Shown: positions 28,945-41,426, counted from the first letter of the stretch. The stretch is DNA of 64,000 nt from Akkermansiaceae bacterium (GCA_029253285.1 JAQWZU010000132.1:62001-126000), one strand, 5' to 3'. The notes: a model not told the origin generated them from the sequence alone. A program made the numbers and translations.

Positions 28945-29757
28945 ATGACCCTCTCCTTTACCAAGATGAACGGAGCCGGTAACGATTTCGTTGTGATCGA
29001 CAACCGTGATCTCAACACCAGCCTTACCCCCGAGCAAATCGCCCTGCTCTGCGACCGCCATCGTGGCGTCGGAGCGGACGGGCTTCTCGCCGTCGAACCC
29101 GCCGAAAGCGGGGCTGACGTCAAGTTCCGCTACTATAACGCCGATGGCGGCGAGGCCGAAATGTGTGGAAATGGCGCCCGTTGCTTCGGACGCTACGCTT
29201 CCCGGGTTCTCGGTGGCGAGCGCGACGAGCTAAGTTTCGAGACTATCGTGGGGATCCTCACTGCCCGTTTCATCAGTGATGAAGTCTGCATCGATATGTC
29301 CGACCCCTTCAATCTGGAGATGGATTCCCCTGTGGATATCGATTCTCTCGGCGCTCAGGTTCACAACCTCAACACAGGGGTTCCTCATGCAGTTGCTTTT
29401 GTCGACGATCTCGAGTCCACCGATATCATCAAAAATGGTGCAGCCATCCGCTACCACGCTCACTATTCACCGAAAGGCACCAATGCCAATTTCGTGGGCG
29501 TTCTCAGTCCCGACCACCTCGCCGTCCGCACATACGAGCGCGGTGTGGAAAACGAAACCCTCGCCTGCGGCACCGGAATCACGGCCTGCGCCTTGATTCA
29601 CCATCTTTTGACCGGAACCCCCTCTCCCATCAAAATCAACGTTCGTGGCGGAGACACCCTCTCCATCGGCTTTGAAACCAGATCCGACCAGACCTTTTCC
29701 AAGGTCACTCTGACCGGACCCGCTGATTTTGTCTTCGACGGAGAGATCACGATCTAA
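28945..29757 (+). CDS. dapF: Diaminopimelate epimerase
   Basis: FTKMNGAGNDFVVIDNR, RHRGVGADGLL, MCGNGARCFGRY, RTYERGVENETLACGTGITAC. Confidence 0.98.
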   Translation: MTLSFTKMNGAGNDFVVIDNRDLNTSLTPEQIALLCDRHRGVGADGLLAVEPAESGADVKFRYYNADGGEAEMCGNGARCFGRYASRVLGGERDELSFETIVGILTARFISDEVCIDMSDPFNLEMDSPVDIDSLGAQVHNLNTGVPHAVAFVDDLESTDIIKNGAAIRYHAHYSPKGTNANFVGVLSPDHLAVRTYERGVENETLACGTGITACALIHHLLTGTPSPIKINVRGGDTLSIGFETRSDQTFSKVTLTGPADFVFDGEITI

Positions 29758-29809
29758 CAAATCCCTTCTTTTCACTCCCACCTCCCTGTGGTTTTATCTC
29801 AACAGATTT

Positions 29810-30088
29810 ATGGAACTCGATTTCACAGACGCCTCATTCGACACCAAGGACTTCAAGCCCCATGAGATCGAAGAGATATTCGAGGATCCCTTCGCGATCC
29901 GCCTCATTCCCGACAACGAACGGGCCGACGGCGAAGTTCGCTTCTACCTCGTCGGCCGCACCATCGGGAATCGCGGACTTTTCCTCTCCTTCTGGACCAA
30001 CGGAAAAAAGGCCCGCGTTGTGGCGTCCCGCGAACTCAGTGATGACGAGAATTCGTATTACGATCGCAAACTTGCCGAACTTAAATAA
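29810..30088 (+). CDS. BrnT-family toxin (putative)
   Basis: FEDPFAIRLIPDNERADGEVRFYLVGRTIGNRGLFLSFWTNGKKARVVASRELSDDENSYYDRKL matches BrnT layout (FxDP...R...IG.....L.V......R.IsAR...). Followed 5 nt later by a CopG/RHH antitoxin-like gene. Confidence 0.75.
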   Translation: MELDFTDASFDTKDFKPHEIEEIFEDPFAIRLIPDNERADGEVRFYLVGRTIGNRGLFLSFWTNGKKARVVASRELSDDENSYYDRKLAELK

Positions 30089-30093
30089 TCCCC

Positions 30094-30378
30094 ATGAAGA
30101 ACATTTCCACCTGGAGCGATGTCCCGGACTTTGATTCGGACGAAGCCGAAAACGCCTTCTGGACCGAGCACTCGCTCAATCCACGTCTCATCAACGACTC
30201 GGTGCACTCGCCCGACTCGCGCGAATCCACTACGATTACCCTGCGATTCGACCCGCGCATGCTCTCCCGTATCAAGCGCATCGCCCGCTCCCGCTTCCTC
30301 AACTACCAATCGATGATGAAGCAGTGGCTCGCCGAGCGCATGGAGGAAGAAATGCGTCGCAGCGGCGACAACGACTAA
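30094..30378 (+). CDS. CopG/RHH antitoxin (BrnA-like partner)
   Basis: DVPDFDSDEAENAFWTEHSL (type II TA CopG antitoxin N-terminal motif) and TTITLRFDPRMLSRIKRIARSRFLNYQSMMKQWLAERMEEE ribbon-helix-helix. Confidence 0.8.
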   Translation: MKNISTWSDVPDFDSDEAENAFWTEHSLNPRLINDSVHSPDSRESTTITLRFDPRMLSRIKRIARSRFLNYQSMMKQWLAERMEEEMRRSGDND

Positions 30379-30770
30379 TGCCGGCCTTCACCAAGAGTGC
30401 CCGCTTCTGGACCATCGCATTCGGCATTTGGTTCATCGTCTTGAATATCCTCTCGCACGGTTCCCACCTGCATGCACCGGACGGATGGGCCTTCGATATC
30501 CCCCACTTCGATAAGATCGCACACTTCGGATACTTCTTCGGCGGTGCCGGACTCCTCTCCGCTGCCTACTTTCTCTCAAAGCGGCCACCTTGGAAAAGAC
30601 TCATCCTCACCGTGACCTTAGCTGTTTCCGTTATCGGAATCTGGGACGAGTTCCACCAATCATTTTTCGAAAACCGCTCCGGCAACGATCCCTATGATTG
30701 GCTAGCGGATACCTTGGGAGCATTTTGCGGAGCTATCGTCTTCCGAAAGTTTCACCGTAAGGTCTTGTAG
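30378..30770 (+). CDS. VanZ-like family membrane protein
   Basis: HFDKIAHFGYFFGGAGLLSAAYFL...GIWDEFHQSFFENRSGNDPYDWLADTLGAFCGAIVF: VanZ motif. Start ATG overlaps the antitoxin stop (TAATG). Confidence 0.88.
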   Translation: MPAFTKSARFWTIAFGIWFIVLNILSHGSHLHAPDGWAFDIPHFDKIAHFGYFFGGAGLLSAAYFLSKRPPWKRLILTVTLAVSVIGIWDEFHQSFFENRSGNDPYDWLADTLGAFCGAIVFRKFHRKVL

Positions 30771-30782
30771 GTGTGGCGGCGG

Positions 30783-31057
30783 TATGTAGTGGAGGCTCTC
30801 AGCCAAATAGCACTTCCTTAAGACCTCCTCTTGGGGTGCGGCTTGGGTTCTCCTGCCCCGAGCGGGCTGTTATCAGGTCTCCCCTCGGGATTGGGAGGCC
30901 TCGAAACCACGCTTGAGTAGGTATTATCAGGTTCATAGCCTCCGGGCGCGCCGCAGCGGACTTCCCCTGATAAGCATTCTACTTACTAAGTTTCTCGGAA
31001 CCTGATGGGAAATTCGCCATGAGAGAAAAGCCAGAGGCTAAGCGCCTCTGCTACATA
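30783..31057. repeat. Putative small non-autonomous inverted-repeat element (REPIN/MITE-like)
   Basis: Left arm 30783-30804 TATGTAGTGGAGGCTCTCAGCC and right arm 31036-31057 GGCTAAGCGCCTCTGCTACATA are reverse complements at 18 of 22 positions. Internal ATCAGGTTC (30926-30934) / GAACCTGAT (30998-31006) and TTATCAGG (30870-30877, 30924-30931) / CCTGATAA (30966-30973) inverted pairs. Right arm contains a perfect 7-bp hairpin CAGAGGC-TAAGC-GCCTCTG (31032-31050). Confidence 0.5.
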
Positions 31058-31103
31058 GAGCGCTGTCACGAGAAATATTGATCCGCCCCACTTCTCGACG
31101 TAG

Positions 31104-33640
<2,537 letters not shown>

Positions 33641-33935
33641 TCTGGTATGGTCGTTAGCTTACCCCTTAAATGAGAAATAGTTATTATTTGTGCACTAAAA
33701 CTTAGTAGAGCTTACCGCCTATTTTGATCGAAGATCTAGCGATTTGTGTGACCGCAGCATCATGGTGATTTCTACAAGCATCCCAAGATGCGAACACCAC
33801 GAGGAATTCAAAGCTCCTAGACAGAAGAGAGCTCAGTCTCGATTCCAGTCACTGGGTATTTTGCTTGGTGGACGAAAGTGTAATTATTCTTCCAACCTAT
33901 CGAAGGTGTTGCGGGGCATTCCGCATCGATGCGCC

Positions 33936-34853
33936 CTATTTTGAATATCCAGCCCACCACTGATTGGCGGCCTCTTTGGTCATCACTCCGTCTGCTGCGA
34001 TCAGGCGGAATTTCCAGGTGACGGTATCGCCGGCTCCGATCGCAAAGGCATGTTCCTGCGTCGCCGCGATATTGAGAAACATCTTCCCGTTATCCCAGGT
34101 TCTCAAGCGATGAGGAGCGTCATGGTTCTTGGGATGACCTAAGATGAGGAGAGTCCCCCGCCCGGTCTCGATATCACCATAGGCCATGCACCAATTGGCA
34201 CGGGTAGCGTGACTATCCACGCGGGTCTTGTCTTCGGAAGTCAAATATTCACTATTGCCCTTATTCCAATTAAGAGGACCACGATAAGCCAAGGGGCCGC
34301 CGTAGCGGTAAGTGGGTAACTCCAGTTTTACTCCAGAAACGTTCGTTTGCGTAAGAACGTAGTCGATGACATTGGCGTCGTTTTTAAAGGATGCGCTGAC
34401 TTGCAAGATCTCCTTTAAGACGACGGTTTCAACTTTATCCTCACCTTTATAAGCAAGGTGTTCTTGTTCGACGGCGAAACCGTTTCCGGTCTTCTCCAAA
34501 ACCCTCACGAATCGCACACGCCCGGTCTTCTTTTTGAGATTCCAAAAGTCAGGCTGATCCAAGCCGTGAATCGTCTTCACCCAGGCGTGCCAAACTCCGA
34601 TGTGATGATAATGATCATCCGGATGAACTCCGGTAAGAACGCCATTGTTCGGTGTCTTGATAGGGTGAATGACCGCGTTTCGGCGAAACACCAGATCGAC
34701 TCCAGTCGGGGGTTCCAAAGCAACCTTGTGGTAACACAGGAAATCATTGGCCCCATTTTGAATAAAGAGGAATTGCTCACTCTCGCTCACCGATATTTGA
34801 GCAGAGACCAAGGACGGAAGACAGACTCCCAGAAGAAGATGTTTTAGAGCCAT
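33936..34853 (-). CDS. DUF6807 (PmoA-like) family protein
   Basis: GVLTGVHPDDHYHHIGVWHAWVK, YRYGGPLAYRG, ARANWCMAYGD: recognisable DUF6807 motifs; N-terminal signal peptide. Confidence 0.8.
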   Translation of the reverse strand: MALKHLLLGVCLPSLVSAQISVSESEQFLFIQNGANDFLCYHKVALEPPTGVDLVFRRNAVIHPIKTPNNGVLTGVHPDDHYHHIGVWHAWVKTIHGLDQPDFWNLKKKTGRVRFVRVLEKTGNGFAVEQEHLAYKGEDKVETVVLKEILQVSASFKNDANVIDYVLTQTNVSGVKLELPTYRYGGPLAYRGPLNWNKGNSEYLTSEDKTRVDSHATRANWCMAYGDIETGRGTLLILGHPKNHDAPHRLRTWDNGKMFLNIAATQEHAFAIGAGDTVTWKFRLIAADGVMTKEAANQWWAGYSK

Positions 34854-35743
34854 GACTTAAGAGTTTTAACATCACGCGCCACAAATCCAACAGCCTCCAT
34901 GACATCCTCTTTGGGATACAGTTGTGTTTTTCCCCACTCCATGTGGAGCGAAAGCGGCATCGGCCCATGGCCTTTGCGGACCGCATCGAAGGTCTTTTTA
35001 TCAACGAAGCCGGTATCGAGAGGGACATTCTTGAGTTGATTGCTCCGTTCCCCTTCCCAAACCGCATCCTTCACATAGATCGAACGGATGTGCTTTTTAA
35101 CTGTGGCCAAAGCCGTCTTCCAGGAGAGGCCTGAATCGGCGCGGAAGTGACGCAGGTCGTAGGCGATAGCTGCGTGATCGGGATCGATACCATCGAACAT
35201 GAGCGCGGCATCCCAGCTCATCGCCCCGGCGTATTTGTATCCGGAATGAATTTGGTAGAGTGACTGTATGCCGATCTCCTTGTTCATGGCAGCGAGATTT
35301 TTGAGCCTTGTGGCATTCTCTTTTACTTGGGGAAGCATTTCCCTCTTGAAATCGTAGCGGTAATAGTTGGTGCGATATCTGGTAATCCCGTTGGCTTTAA
35401 GAATACGCAGGAACTTTTCGCTCTCGGCATTGGCCTCGTTTACGTTGGTGGCTGCGATAAGCGCTTTTTGGCCATTCTTCGCCAAGGCCGCCACCATCTT
35501 AGGCACTTCCTTTTCTACCGCTTCCGGGGCTATGTGCCCGCCCTTTCGGATCGTAGCCTCGATTCCTTGAACCCCCATCTTGGCGAGGATTTCGCCCATC
35601 CGGTCATACTCGAGAGTCTGGATGGGCTTCTCAAACACAATGATCGGAGATACAGCTGTTTTCTTGGATCTCTGGGCGTTGGCAGCCGTCACGCCGGCAA
35701 GGGTCGCAGCACTCTGAGCGAGGAATTTCCGTCGATTGGTCAT
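34844..35743 (-). CDS. TIM-barrel sugar phosphate isomerase/epimerase-like protein with Tat/Sec signal
   Basis: MTNRRKFLAQSAATLAGVTAANA signal; LAAMNKEIGIQSLYQIHSG, DPDHAAIAYDLRHF, IRSIYVKDAVWEG. Confidence 0.82.
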   Translation of the reverse strand: MTNRRKFLAQSAATLAGVTAANAQRSKKTAVSPIIVFEKPIQTLEYDRMGEILAKMGVQGIEATIRKGGHIAPEAVEKEVPKMVAALAKNGQKALIAATNVNEANAESEKFLRILKANGITRYRTNYYRYDFKREMLPQVKENATRLKNLAAMNKEIGIQSLYQIHSGYKYAGAMSWDAALMFDGIDPDHAAIAYDLRHFRADSGLSWKTALATVKKHIRSIYVKDAVWEGERSNQLKNVPLDTGFVDKKTFDAVRKGHGPMPLSLHMEWGKTQLYPKEDVMEAVGFVARDVKTLKSWL

Positions 35744-35831
35744 TGACTCCATCAAGCCAAGCCAAAATCAGTCTGACAATGTCTATTTCCCAGCTTTCCA
35801 AATGGCGCAAATACCCTAGCTTCCCCACCGA

Positions 35832-38648
35832 ATGAAATCACTCATCGTTCTCGCAACTGCGCTCGTTTTCCCGCTTTCCGCAAATCCGGTGGCCGGAGAA
35901 GGTTCCGACCTCAAACCTGATCCCAAGGCCGTCTTCGGATCGCTGGACAACGGCTTTAATTACATCGTCTACCCAAACGCCGAACCTCCGGGACAATTCT
36001 CGGTTCGTTTGCATATCGCCGCAGGCTCCTTGATGGAAAACGACAATCAACGCGGACTCGCTCACTTCCTGGAGCACATGGTCTTTAATGGCTCGAAGAA
36101 CTTCACGCCCGACGAGCTTATTCCTAAAATGCAGCGACTCGGCATTGCCTTCGGTGCGCACGCCAATGCCTACACCTCCTTTGACGAAACCGTCTACATG
36201 CTCGATCTCCCGAATCTCGACAAGGAGACCGTGGATCTCACCTTCACCGTCATGCGTGACTTCGCAGACGGCGCTCTTCTTCTGAAAGACGAGATCGATA
36301 AAGAACGCGGCGTGATCATTTCGGAGAAGACTTCACGCGACTCCGTCGGCTACCGCATGATGTTAAAGCAATTCGAATACCTCCTCCCGGGATCACGACT
36401 CATGCAACGTGTTCCCATTGGGACCGAAGAAGTCATCAAGGGTGCCCCGCGGGAACGCTTCACCGAATTCTATAGCGACTTTTACACACCATCTAGGATG
36501 ACCTTCGTTGTTGTCGGGGACTTCAAGGCCGAAGAAATGGAAAAGCGCGTGCGTGAAACCTTCATTTCAATGACCAATCCTGAAAAAGCAGGGAAGAATC
36601 CTCTCAACGACACTCCGCCTTCCGGTCATGGTTTCCGAACCGAAGTCTTTACCGACAAGGAAATATCATCGGACGATCTTACCCTCTACAACATCCGCCC
36701 TCACACTCTAAAAACAGACACCGAGGCTGAGCGACTTTCAGGTTACCCTCTCTCTCTTGCTCACAGCATTCTTAACCGTCGCTTCGATGTTCTCGCCAAA
36801 GAAGAAGGGTCGCCGATTCTTGGTGGTGGGGCTAATCGCTCGGTTCTCTTTAATCAAATCGAACAAGGTGGCCTTGCTGTAAGTCCCGCAGAAAACAAGT
36901 GGGAAGCAGCGATTCCGGTGATGGAGCAGGAACTCCGACGCGCGCTTCTTCATGGCTTCACCCAGACCGAAGTCGACGAAGCCAAGGCTCGTTACATCAA
37001 CGCCGCAGAGCAATCCGTCAAACGCGCACCTACCCGCGAGTCAGCGGGACTTGCGATGGGCTTCATTGGCTCCATCGGAAAAAAGAGTGTTTTCACGACT
37101 CCCGACACCAACTTGGAGCTCGCCAAAAAAGGTCTTGCCAAGCTCACTCCCGCGAATTGCCACAAGGCTTTTCAGAAATTCTGGGACACCAACGATCTCT
37201 CCTTCGTTCTCACTAGCCGGAGGGCCGAAGATGGCACCGCCAATAAACTTAAGAAACTCTACCTCGAGAGCTCCAAGGTTGAAGTTACCGCTCCCGAGCA
37301 GGAAGCTCTCACCGCTTTCAGCTACACTGACTTCGGCAAGGCCGGAACAATTGTGAAGCAAAATGACGTTGAAGATTTTGAAGCAACTCAACTAATTCTC
37401 TCAAACAATATTCGCGTGAACTTCAAGCAGACTGACTTTGCCAAAAACAGCATTAGTCTAAGCGCGCGATTTGGCTCCGGTCAGTTGACCCAACCTAAAG
37501 ACGCCCCCGGAATGGATCGCTTTGCCAGCATGGTTTTCCAGGGCGGCGGCTTGGGTAAGCATTCGGAAGACGAGCTCCAGCGAATTCTTGCCGGTAGGAA
37601 CGTTGGTGTGGGCTTTGGTATTGGCGAAGGAGATTTCTCCCTCGGCGGCCGCACCACCCCCGAAGATCTGGAACTTCAGTTGCAGTTAATGTGCGCCTAT
37701 CTCACTGACCCGGGCTTTCGCCCTGAAGCCGAGCGCATGTTCAAGATGGCCCTTCCCATGATCTACAAGCAACTCGAGCACTCCATGCAGGGCGCGATGG
37801 TCCAGATGGGAAGCCAGCTTTATGGAGGCGATGACCGCTTTGAATTTCCGCCTCAGGAAAAAGCGCTTACTTACAATACCAACCAGGTCAAAGGATGGCT
37901 CCTCCCTCAGATTAAGGACAGTTATCTTGAGCTCACTATCGTGGGTGATTTTGACAAGGAGAAGCTTGTCCCTTTCATCCTGAAAACCTTCGGAGCCCTC
38001 CCTGCAAGGAAGGAGTCAAAGCCTGACTACGCCGAGAGACGGAGAATCTACATGCCTTCCAGCCCTGGCCGCGAATTACTCAATTTCGACTCCAAGATCC
38101 CCAACGCGGCAGCCGTTGCCGTCTGGAAAATTCCAGCTACCGGGGACAATATCAAACGTAGCCGTCGATTCAACATCCTCAGTTCCATCCTCAGCGATCG
38201 CATGCGCGAGGAGATTCGTGAGAAGCTTGGCGGTTCCTACAGCCCCCGTGCCGGCGCCGCACCCAGTCAGGTCCTCGATTTCGGAATGATGCGTGCCATG
38301 GCCCAGGTGAAACCGGAAGAGACCAAGAAATACGGCGAACTCATGATCAAGCTCGCTCACATCATGGCCCAGAAAGGAGTAACTCAAGATGAACTCGAAC
38401 GCTCGCTCAAGCCCCTTCAATCCAATCTCAAGGAATCTCTCCGCGACAACGGTTATTGGCTTGGCTCCGTCCTCGGAGCGAGTCAGGAAAAACCTCACGT
38501 TCTCGACTGGGCCCGCACCCGCGATGGCGATTACGCCGCCGTCACCGTGGAGGAGCTCAACGCTCTCGCCAAAGAATTCCTTACGAAAGACAACGCGCTT
38601 CTTTACGAGCTCGTCCCAAAGGAAAGCAAGAAGAAGGAGGAGAGATGA
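35832..38648 (+). CDS. M16 family zinc metallopeptidase (two-domain)
   Basis: Signal peptide; HxxEH motif GLAHFLEHMVFNGSKNF; second M16-like half. Confidence 0.93.
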   Translation: MKSLIVLATALVFPLSANPVAGEGSDLKPDPKAVFGSLDNGFNYIVYPNAEPPGQFSVRLHIAAGSLMENDNQRGLAHFLEHMVFNGSKNFTPDELIPKMQRLGIAFGAHANAYTSFDETVYMLDLPNLDKETVDLTFTVMRDFADGALLLKDEIDKERGVIISEKTSRDSVGYRMMLKQFEYLLPGSRLMQRVPIGTEEVIKGAPRERFTEFYSDFYTPSRMTFVVVGDFKAEEMEKRVRETFISMTNPEKAGKNPLNDTPPSGHGFRTEVFTDKEISSDDLTLYNIRPHTLKTDTEAERLSGYPLSLAHSILNRRFDVLAKEEGSPILGGGANRSVLFNQIEQGGLAVSPAENKWEAAIPVMEQELRRALLHGFTQTEVDEAKARYINAAEQSVKRAPTRESAGLAMGFIGSIGKKSVFTTPDTNLELAKKGLAKLTPANCHKAFQKFWDTNDLSFVLTSRRAEDGTANKLKKLYLESSKVEVTAPEQEALTAFSYTDFGKAGTIVKQNDVEDFEATQLILSNNIRVNFKQTDFAKNSISLSARFGSGQLTQPKDAPGMDRFASMVFQGGGLGKHSEDELQRILAGRNVGVGFGIGEGDFSLGGRTTPEDLELQLQLMCAYLTDPGFRPEAERMFKMALPMIYKQLEHSMQGAMVQMGSQLYGGDDRFEFPPQEKALTYNTNQVKGWLLPQIKDSYLELTIVGDFDKEKLVPFILKTFGALPARKESKPDYAERRRIYMPSSPGRELLNFDSKIPNAAAVAVWKIPATGDNIKRSRRFNILSSILSDRMREEIREKLGGSYSPRAGAAPSQVLDFGMMRAMAQVKPEETKKYGELMIKLAHIMAQKGVTQDELERSLKPLQSNLKESLRDNGYWLGSVLGASQEKPHVLDWARTRDGDYAAVTVEELNALAKEFLTKDNALLYELVPKESKKKEER

Positions 38649-39535
38649 TCCGTTTTCTTGCCTCCACGCTGACTGCCACTCTTATTCTGAGTGGCAACAC
38701 GTTCGCTCAAAAAAAGAAAGCGAAGCCTTTTCAGTGGGTTAATACGCCTACGAAAACGCTTCCCCAGGGAGTGAAGCACGCCACCTTTCAGAGCGCCTCA
38801 ATGCAGCTGAGGGTGGGATACACTATTTACCTTCCTCCATCATACTCAACTGAGTCGGAAGTTCGCTTTCCAGTAGTCTACCATCTTCATGGTGGGCGCC
38901 CCGGCAGCGAGCTGAAAGCCATTCAACTGGCCCGTTTTGTTGATAAAGCAATCAAAGCGAAGAAGATTAAGCCAACGATCTACGTCTTTCCCAATGGTGG
39001 TCCCATCAGTTGGTATAACTATCCTCAAATTAAGAATGGTGCCGGTGAAGATGTCTTCGTCAAAGAACTCATTCCACACATTGACAAAACCTACCGCTCC
39101 AGTGGTTCCAGCAAAGGTCGCGCGATTGAAGGATTCTCCCAGGGAGGGCGCGGCACTACCCGAATCATGTTTAAGCATCCCCACCTATTCAGTTCTGCCG
39201 CGCCCGGAGGATCAGGCTACGAACCGGAGCAACGAATAAGGGATACCAACGGAGCCGAGAGTGAGCGGGTAAAGTTCGCACCCGGATACAACACCTGGGA
39301 TCTGGCGAAGAAGTATTCAGAGAAGAAGACACGACCGAAGTTTCCAATTCTCCTCTGGGTCGGCACAAAAGGCTTCAACTACGAGTTCAACCTCAAGTTT
39401 GGCAAATTCCTCCAAGAGCTTGAGATTCCCCACTCCAACCTTATCATTGAGGGAGCCAAACACAGCGCCTCTCAAATTTACGAAATGCGCGGATTGGATC
39501 TGATGAAGTTCCACCAGGAAAACTTCGCGGAGTAG
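38645..39535 (+). CDS. Exported alpha/beta-hydrolase, esterase D-like
   Basis: VVYHLHGGRPGS..., IEGFSQGGRGTTRIMFKHPHLFSS (GxSxGG nucleophile elbow). Start ATG at 38645 overlaps the preceding stop (ATGA). Confidence 0.85.
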   Translation: MIRFLASTLTATLILSGNTFAQKKKAKPFQWVNTPTKTLPQGVKHATFQSASMQLRVGYTIYLPPSYSTESEVRFPVVYHLHGGRPGSELKAIQLARFVDKAIKAKKIKPTIYVFPNGGPISWYNYPQIKNGAGEDVFVKELIPHIDKTYRSSGSSKGRAIEGFSQGGRGTTRIMFKHPHLFSSAAPGGSGYEPEQRIRDTNGAESERVKFAPGYNTWDLAKKYSEKKTRPKFPILLWVGTKGFNYEFNLKFGKFLQELEIPHSNLIIEGAKHSASQIYEMRGLDLMKFHQENFAE

Positions 39536-39543
39536 CCCTCGAA

Positions 39544-40773
39544 TTAAACGCCGAGCTCCCGGCGAATCAAATCTAAAGCACGCTGGCTGACTTGCTGCTT
39601 AAAATCGAGCCGGTTGCGGGGATGAACCTCCTTGAAGGTCTCCACGCCTTCCTTGGTCGCCAACCCGATACAAACTGTCCCGACCGGCTTTCCTTCACTC
39701 CCTCCGCCAGGCCCGGCAATTCCAGTCACGCTGACAGCAATATCAGCTCCGCTCTCGCGCAGGGCACCCGCCGCCATTTCCCGGGCGACTTCTTCACTTA
39801 CTGCACCATGCGCCCTCAAGGTTTCTTCGGAAACGCCGATTAGCTGTGATTTCGCTAAATTCGAATAGGTCACGAATCCATGGGTGAACACCTCACTTGA
39901 GCCCGCCACGTCCGTGATCCGATTGGCAAGCAATCCTCCCGTACAGCTTTCCGCAGTGCTTACCTTCTTACCCGCTTTCTGAAGCGCGTGAACGACGGTT
40001 GCTTCGAGACTACGACCGTCATCCGACACTAGGAATTCACCGAAGTTTTCAACCGCAAGTTGCCGCCCTGCGGCAATGGATTCCTCCGCACCGATCAAAC
40101 GAAGATCAACCTCCCCAAGACGGGCACAGTAACCGATTTCAAGATCATCGATCTGCGCCAGCGCCTTATCGAGACTCTCATGAAAATCACTTTCGCCAAT
40201 CCCGACAAACTTCAACTCCTGCACCTGGGAAATATTCTCCACTCCGGCGAGTGCCTTGATTCGAGGTAAGACCTCGTCATGAAACATGGGGTAGAGCTCC
40301 CTCGGCGGTCCGGGTAAAAGAAAGATTCCACAGGTAGGCTCCCCACCCAATCGCGGCGGGGCGTAAATTCCTGGGGCTGTGCCATTTTTGTTAAGAAGAA
40401 CATCAGAGCCAACCAACACCTCGGCTTGCTTGAGATTTGAATCTGCCATCACCCTATTACGCTTGGCGAAAAAATCCTTAAGAGATCTTAGTGCGGCTTC
40501 GTCTTCGATCAACTCAACCCCCAGCACCTTCGCAGTCGCCTCACGAGTGATGTCATCACTGGTTGGACCAAGTCCACCGGTAACGATGACGACATCACAG
40601 CGATGACTCGCTTCACGCAGAGCCTCTTCAATGGCGATCCCGTCGGGCACGGTCATTTGGCGTTGCACGCGCAGCCCCCACTTCACCAATTCCTGGCCGA
40701 TCCACGTTCCGTGGGTATTCGCTGTCGAACCCAGCAAGAGCTCCGTCCCGGTATTTAAGATCTCAATCCTCAT
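39544..40773 (-). CDS. cinA: CinA-like protein (nicotinamide-nucleotide amidase / competence-damage protein)
   Basis: MRIEILNTGTELLLGSTANTHGTWIGQEL, VIVTGGLGPTSDDITREATA, STAESCTGGLLANRITDVAGSSEVF, SVTGIAGPGGGSEGKPVGTV. Confidence 0.96.
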   Translation of the reverse strand: MRIEILNTGTELLLGSTANTHGTWIGQELVKWGLRVQRQMTVPDGIAIEEALREASHRCDVVIVTGGLGPTSDDITREATAKVLGVELIEDEAALRSLKDFFAKRNRVMADSNLKQAEVLVGSDVLLNKNGTAPGIYAPPRLGGEPTCGIFLLPGPPRELYPMFHDEVLPRIKALAGVENISQVQELKFVGIGESDFHESLDKALAQIDDLEIGYCARLGEVDLRLIGAEESIAAGRQLAVENFGEFLVSDDGRSLEATVVHALQKAGKKVSTAESCTGGLLANRITDVAGSSEVFTHGFVTYSNLAKSQLIGVSEETLRAHGAVSEEVAREMAAGALRESGADIAVSVTGIAGPGGGSEGKPVGTVCIGLATKEGVETFKEVHPRNRLDFKQQVSQRALDLIRRELGV

Positions 40774-41122
40774 CTTCTTTCCAAGCCACCTCCTTGGCAT
40801 CGCCCCAGAGATTTTCAAGGGCATACATGTCACGAAGTTCGTAATCGAGGATATGGACCATAACGTCGATGAAATCGAGAACGACCCAGCGGGTGGCCGC
40901 TTTACCCTCGGTGGCATTGGCCGGGTCCGATCCCTTCTCCTTTACCAGCTTTTCGATGTCACGGGTGATTGCCTTCAGATGCGGCATGGAATTCCCCGAA
41001 CACACGATCATGAAATCTGTCAGAGTGGAAATCCCCCGTAGATCGAAAATACGAATATCTTCGGCTTTTGTTTCATCAGCAGCCTCGGCACATGCGAGGG
41101 CGAGATCGAGTCCGTTCATCAT
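40763..41122 (-). CDS. rsfS: Ribosomal silencing factor RsfS
   Basis: AEDIRIFDLRGISTLTDFMIVCSGNSMPHLKAI...WVVLDFIDVMVHILDYELRDMYALENLWGDA. Confidence 0.96.
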   Translation of the reverse strand: MMNGLDLALACAEAADETKAEDIRIFDLRGISTLTDFMIVCSGNSMPHLKAITRDIEKLVKEKGSDPANATEGKAATRWVVLDFIDVMVHILDYELRDMYALENLWGDAKEVAWKEDED

Positions 41123-41223
41123 AAGAAGCTATGGAAATAAGATGGTCCCTAAGACGGGAAAACCGGCTATCTAGCCGGCCCTTGTCCTGAAAAATCCAAC
41201 CATTCCCAGCAATATGCGAAGAA

Positions 41224-41299
41224 TGGTGGAGCGTAGCGGATTCGAACCGCTGACCCCCTGCATGCCATGCAGGTGCTCTACCAACTGAGCTAACGCCCC
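41224..41299 (-). tRNA. tRNA-Ala(GGC), CCA encoded
   Basis: Reverse complement GGGGCGTTAGCTCAGTTGGTAGAGCACCTGCATGGCATGCAGGGGGTCAGCGGTTCGAATCCGCTACGCTCCACCA folds into a cloverleaf; anticodon loop ATGGCAT gives GGC. Confidence 0.97.
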
Positions 41300-41426
41300 T
41301 GACTCCTTCAGGACGGGCGAAGGAGTAGAGTCAGGCCCCCTTGCTGGCAAGCGAAAAACGCACCCATTCCAAATTTGGATCAGTCGAATCCTTGCGCTCA
41401 GGCAGGAATTAAAGTAAGATCTAACC

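Noticed and set aside
33744-33944. 66 aa plus-strand ORF in the gene-poor gap
   Set aside because: No recognisable motif, no credible start context; adjacent to a pseudogene.
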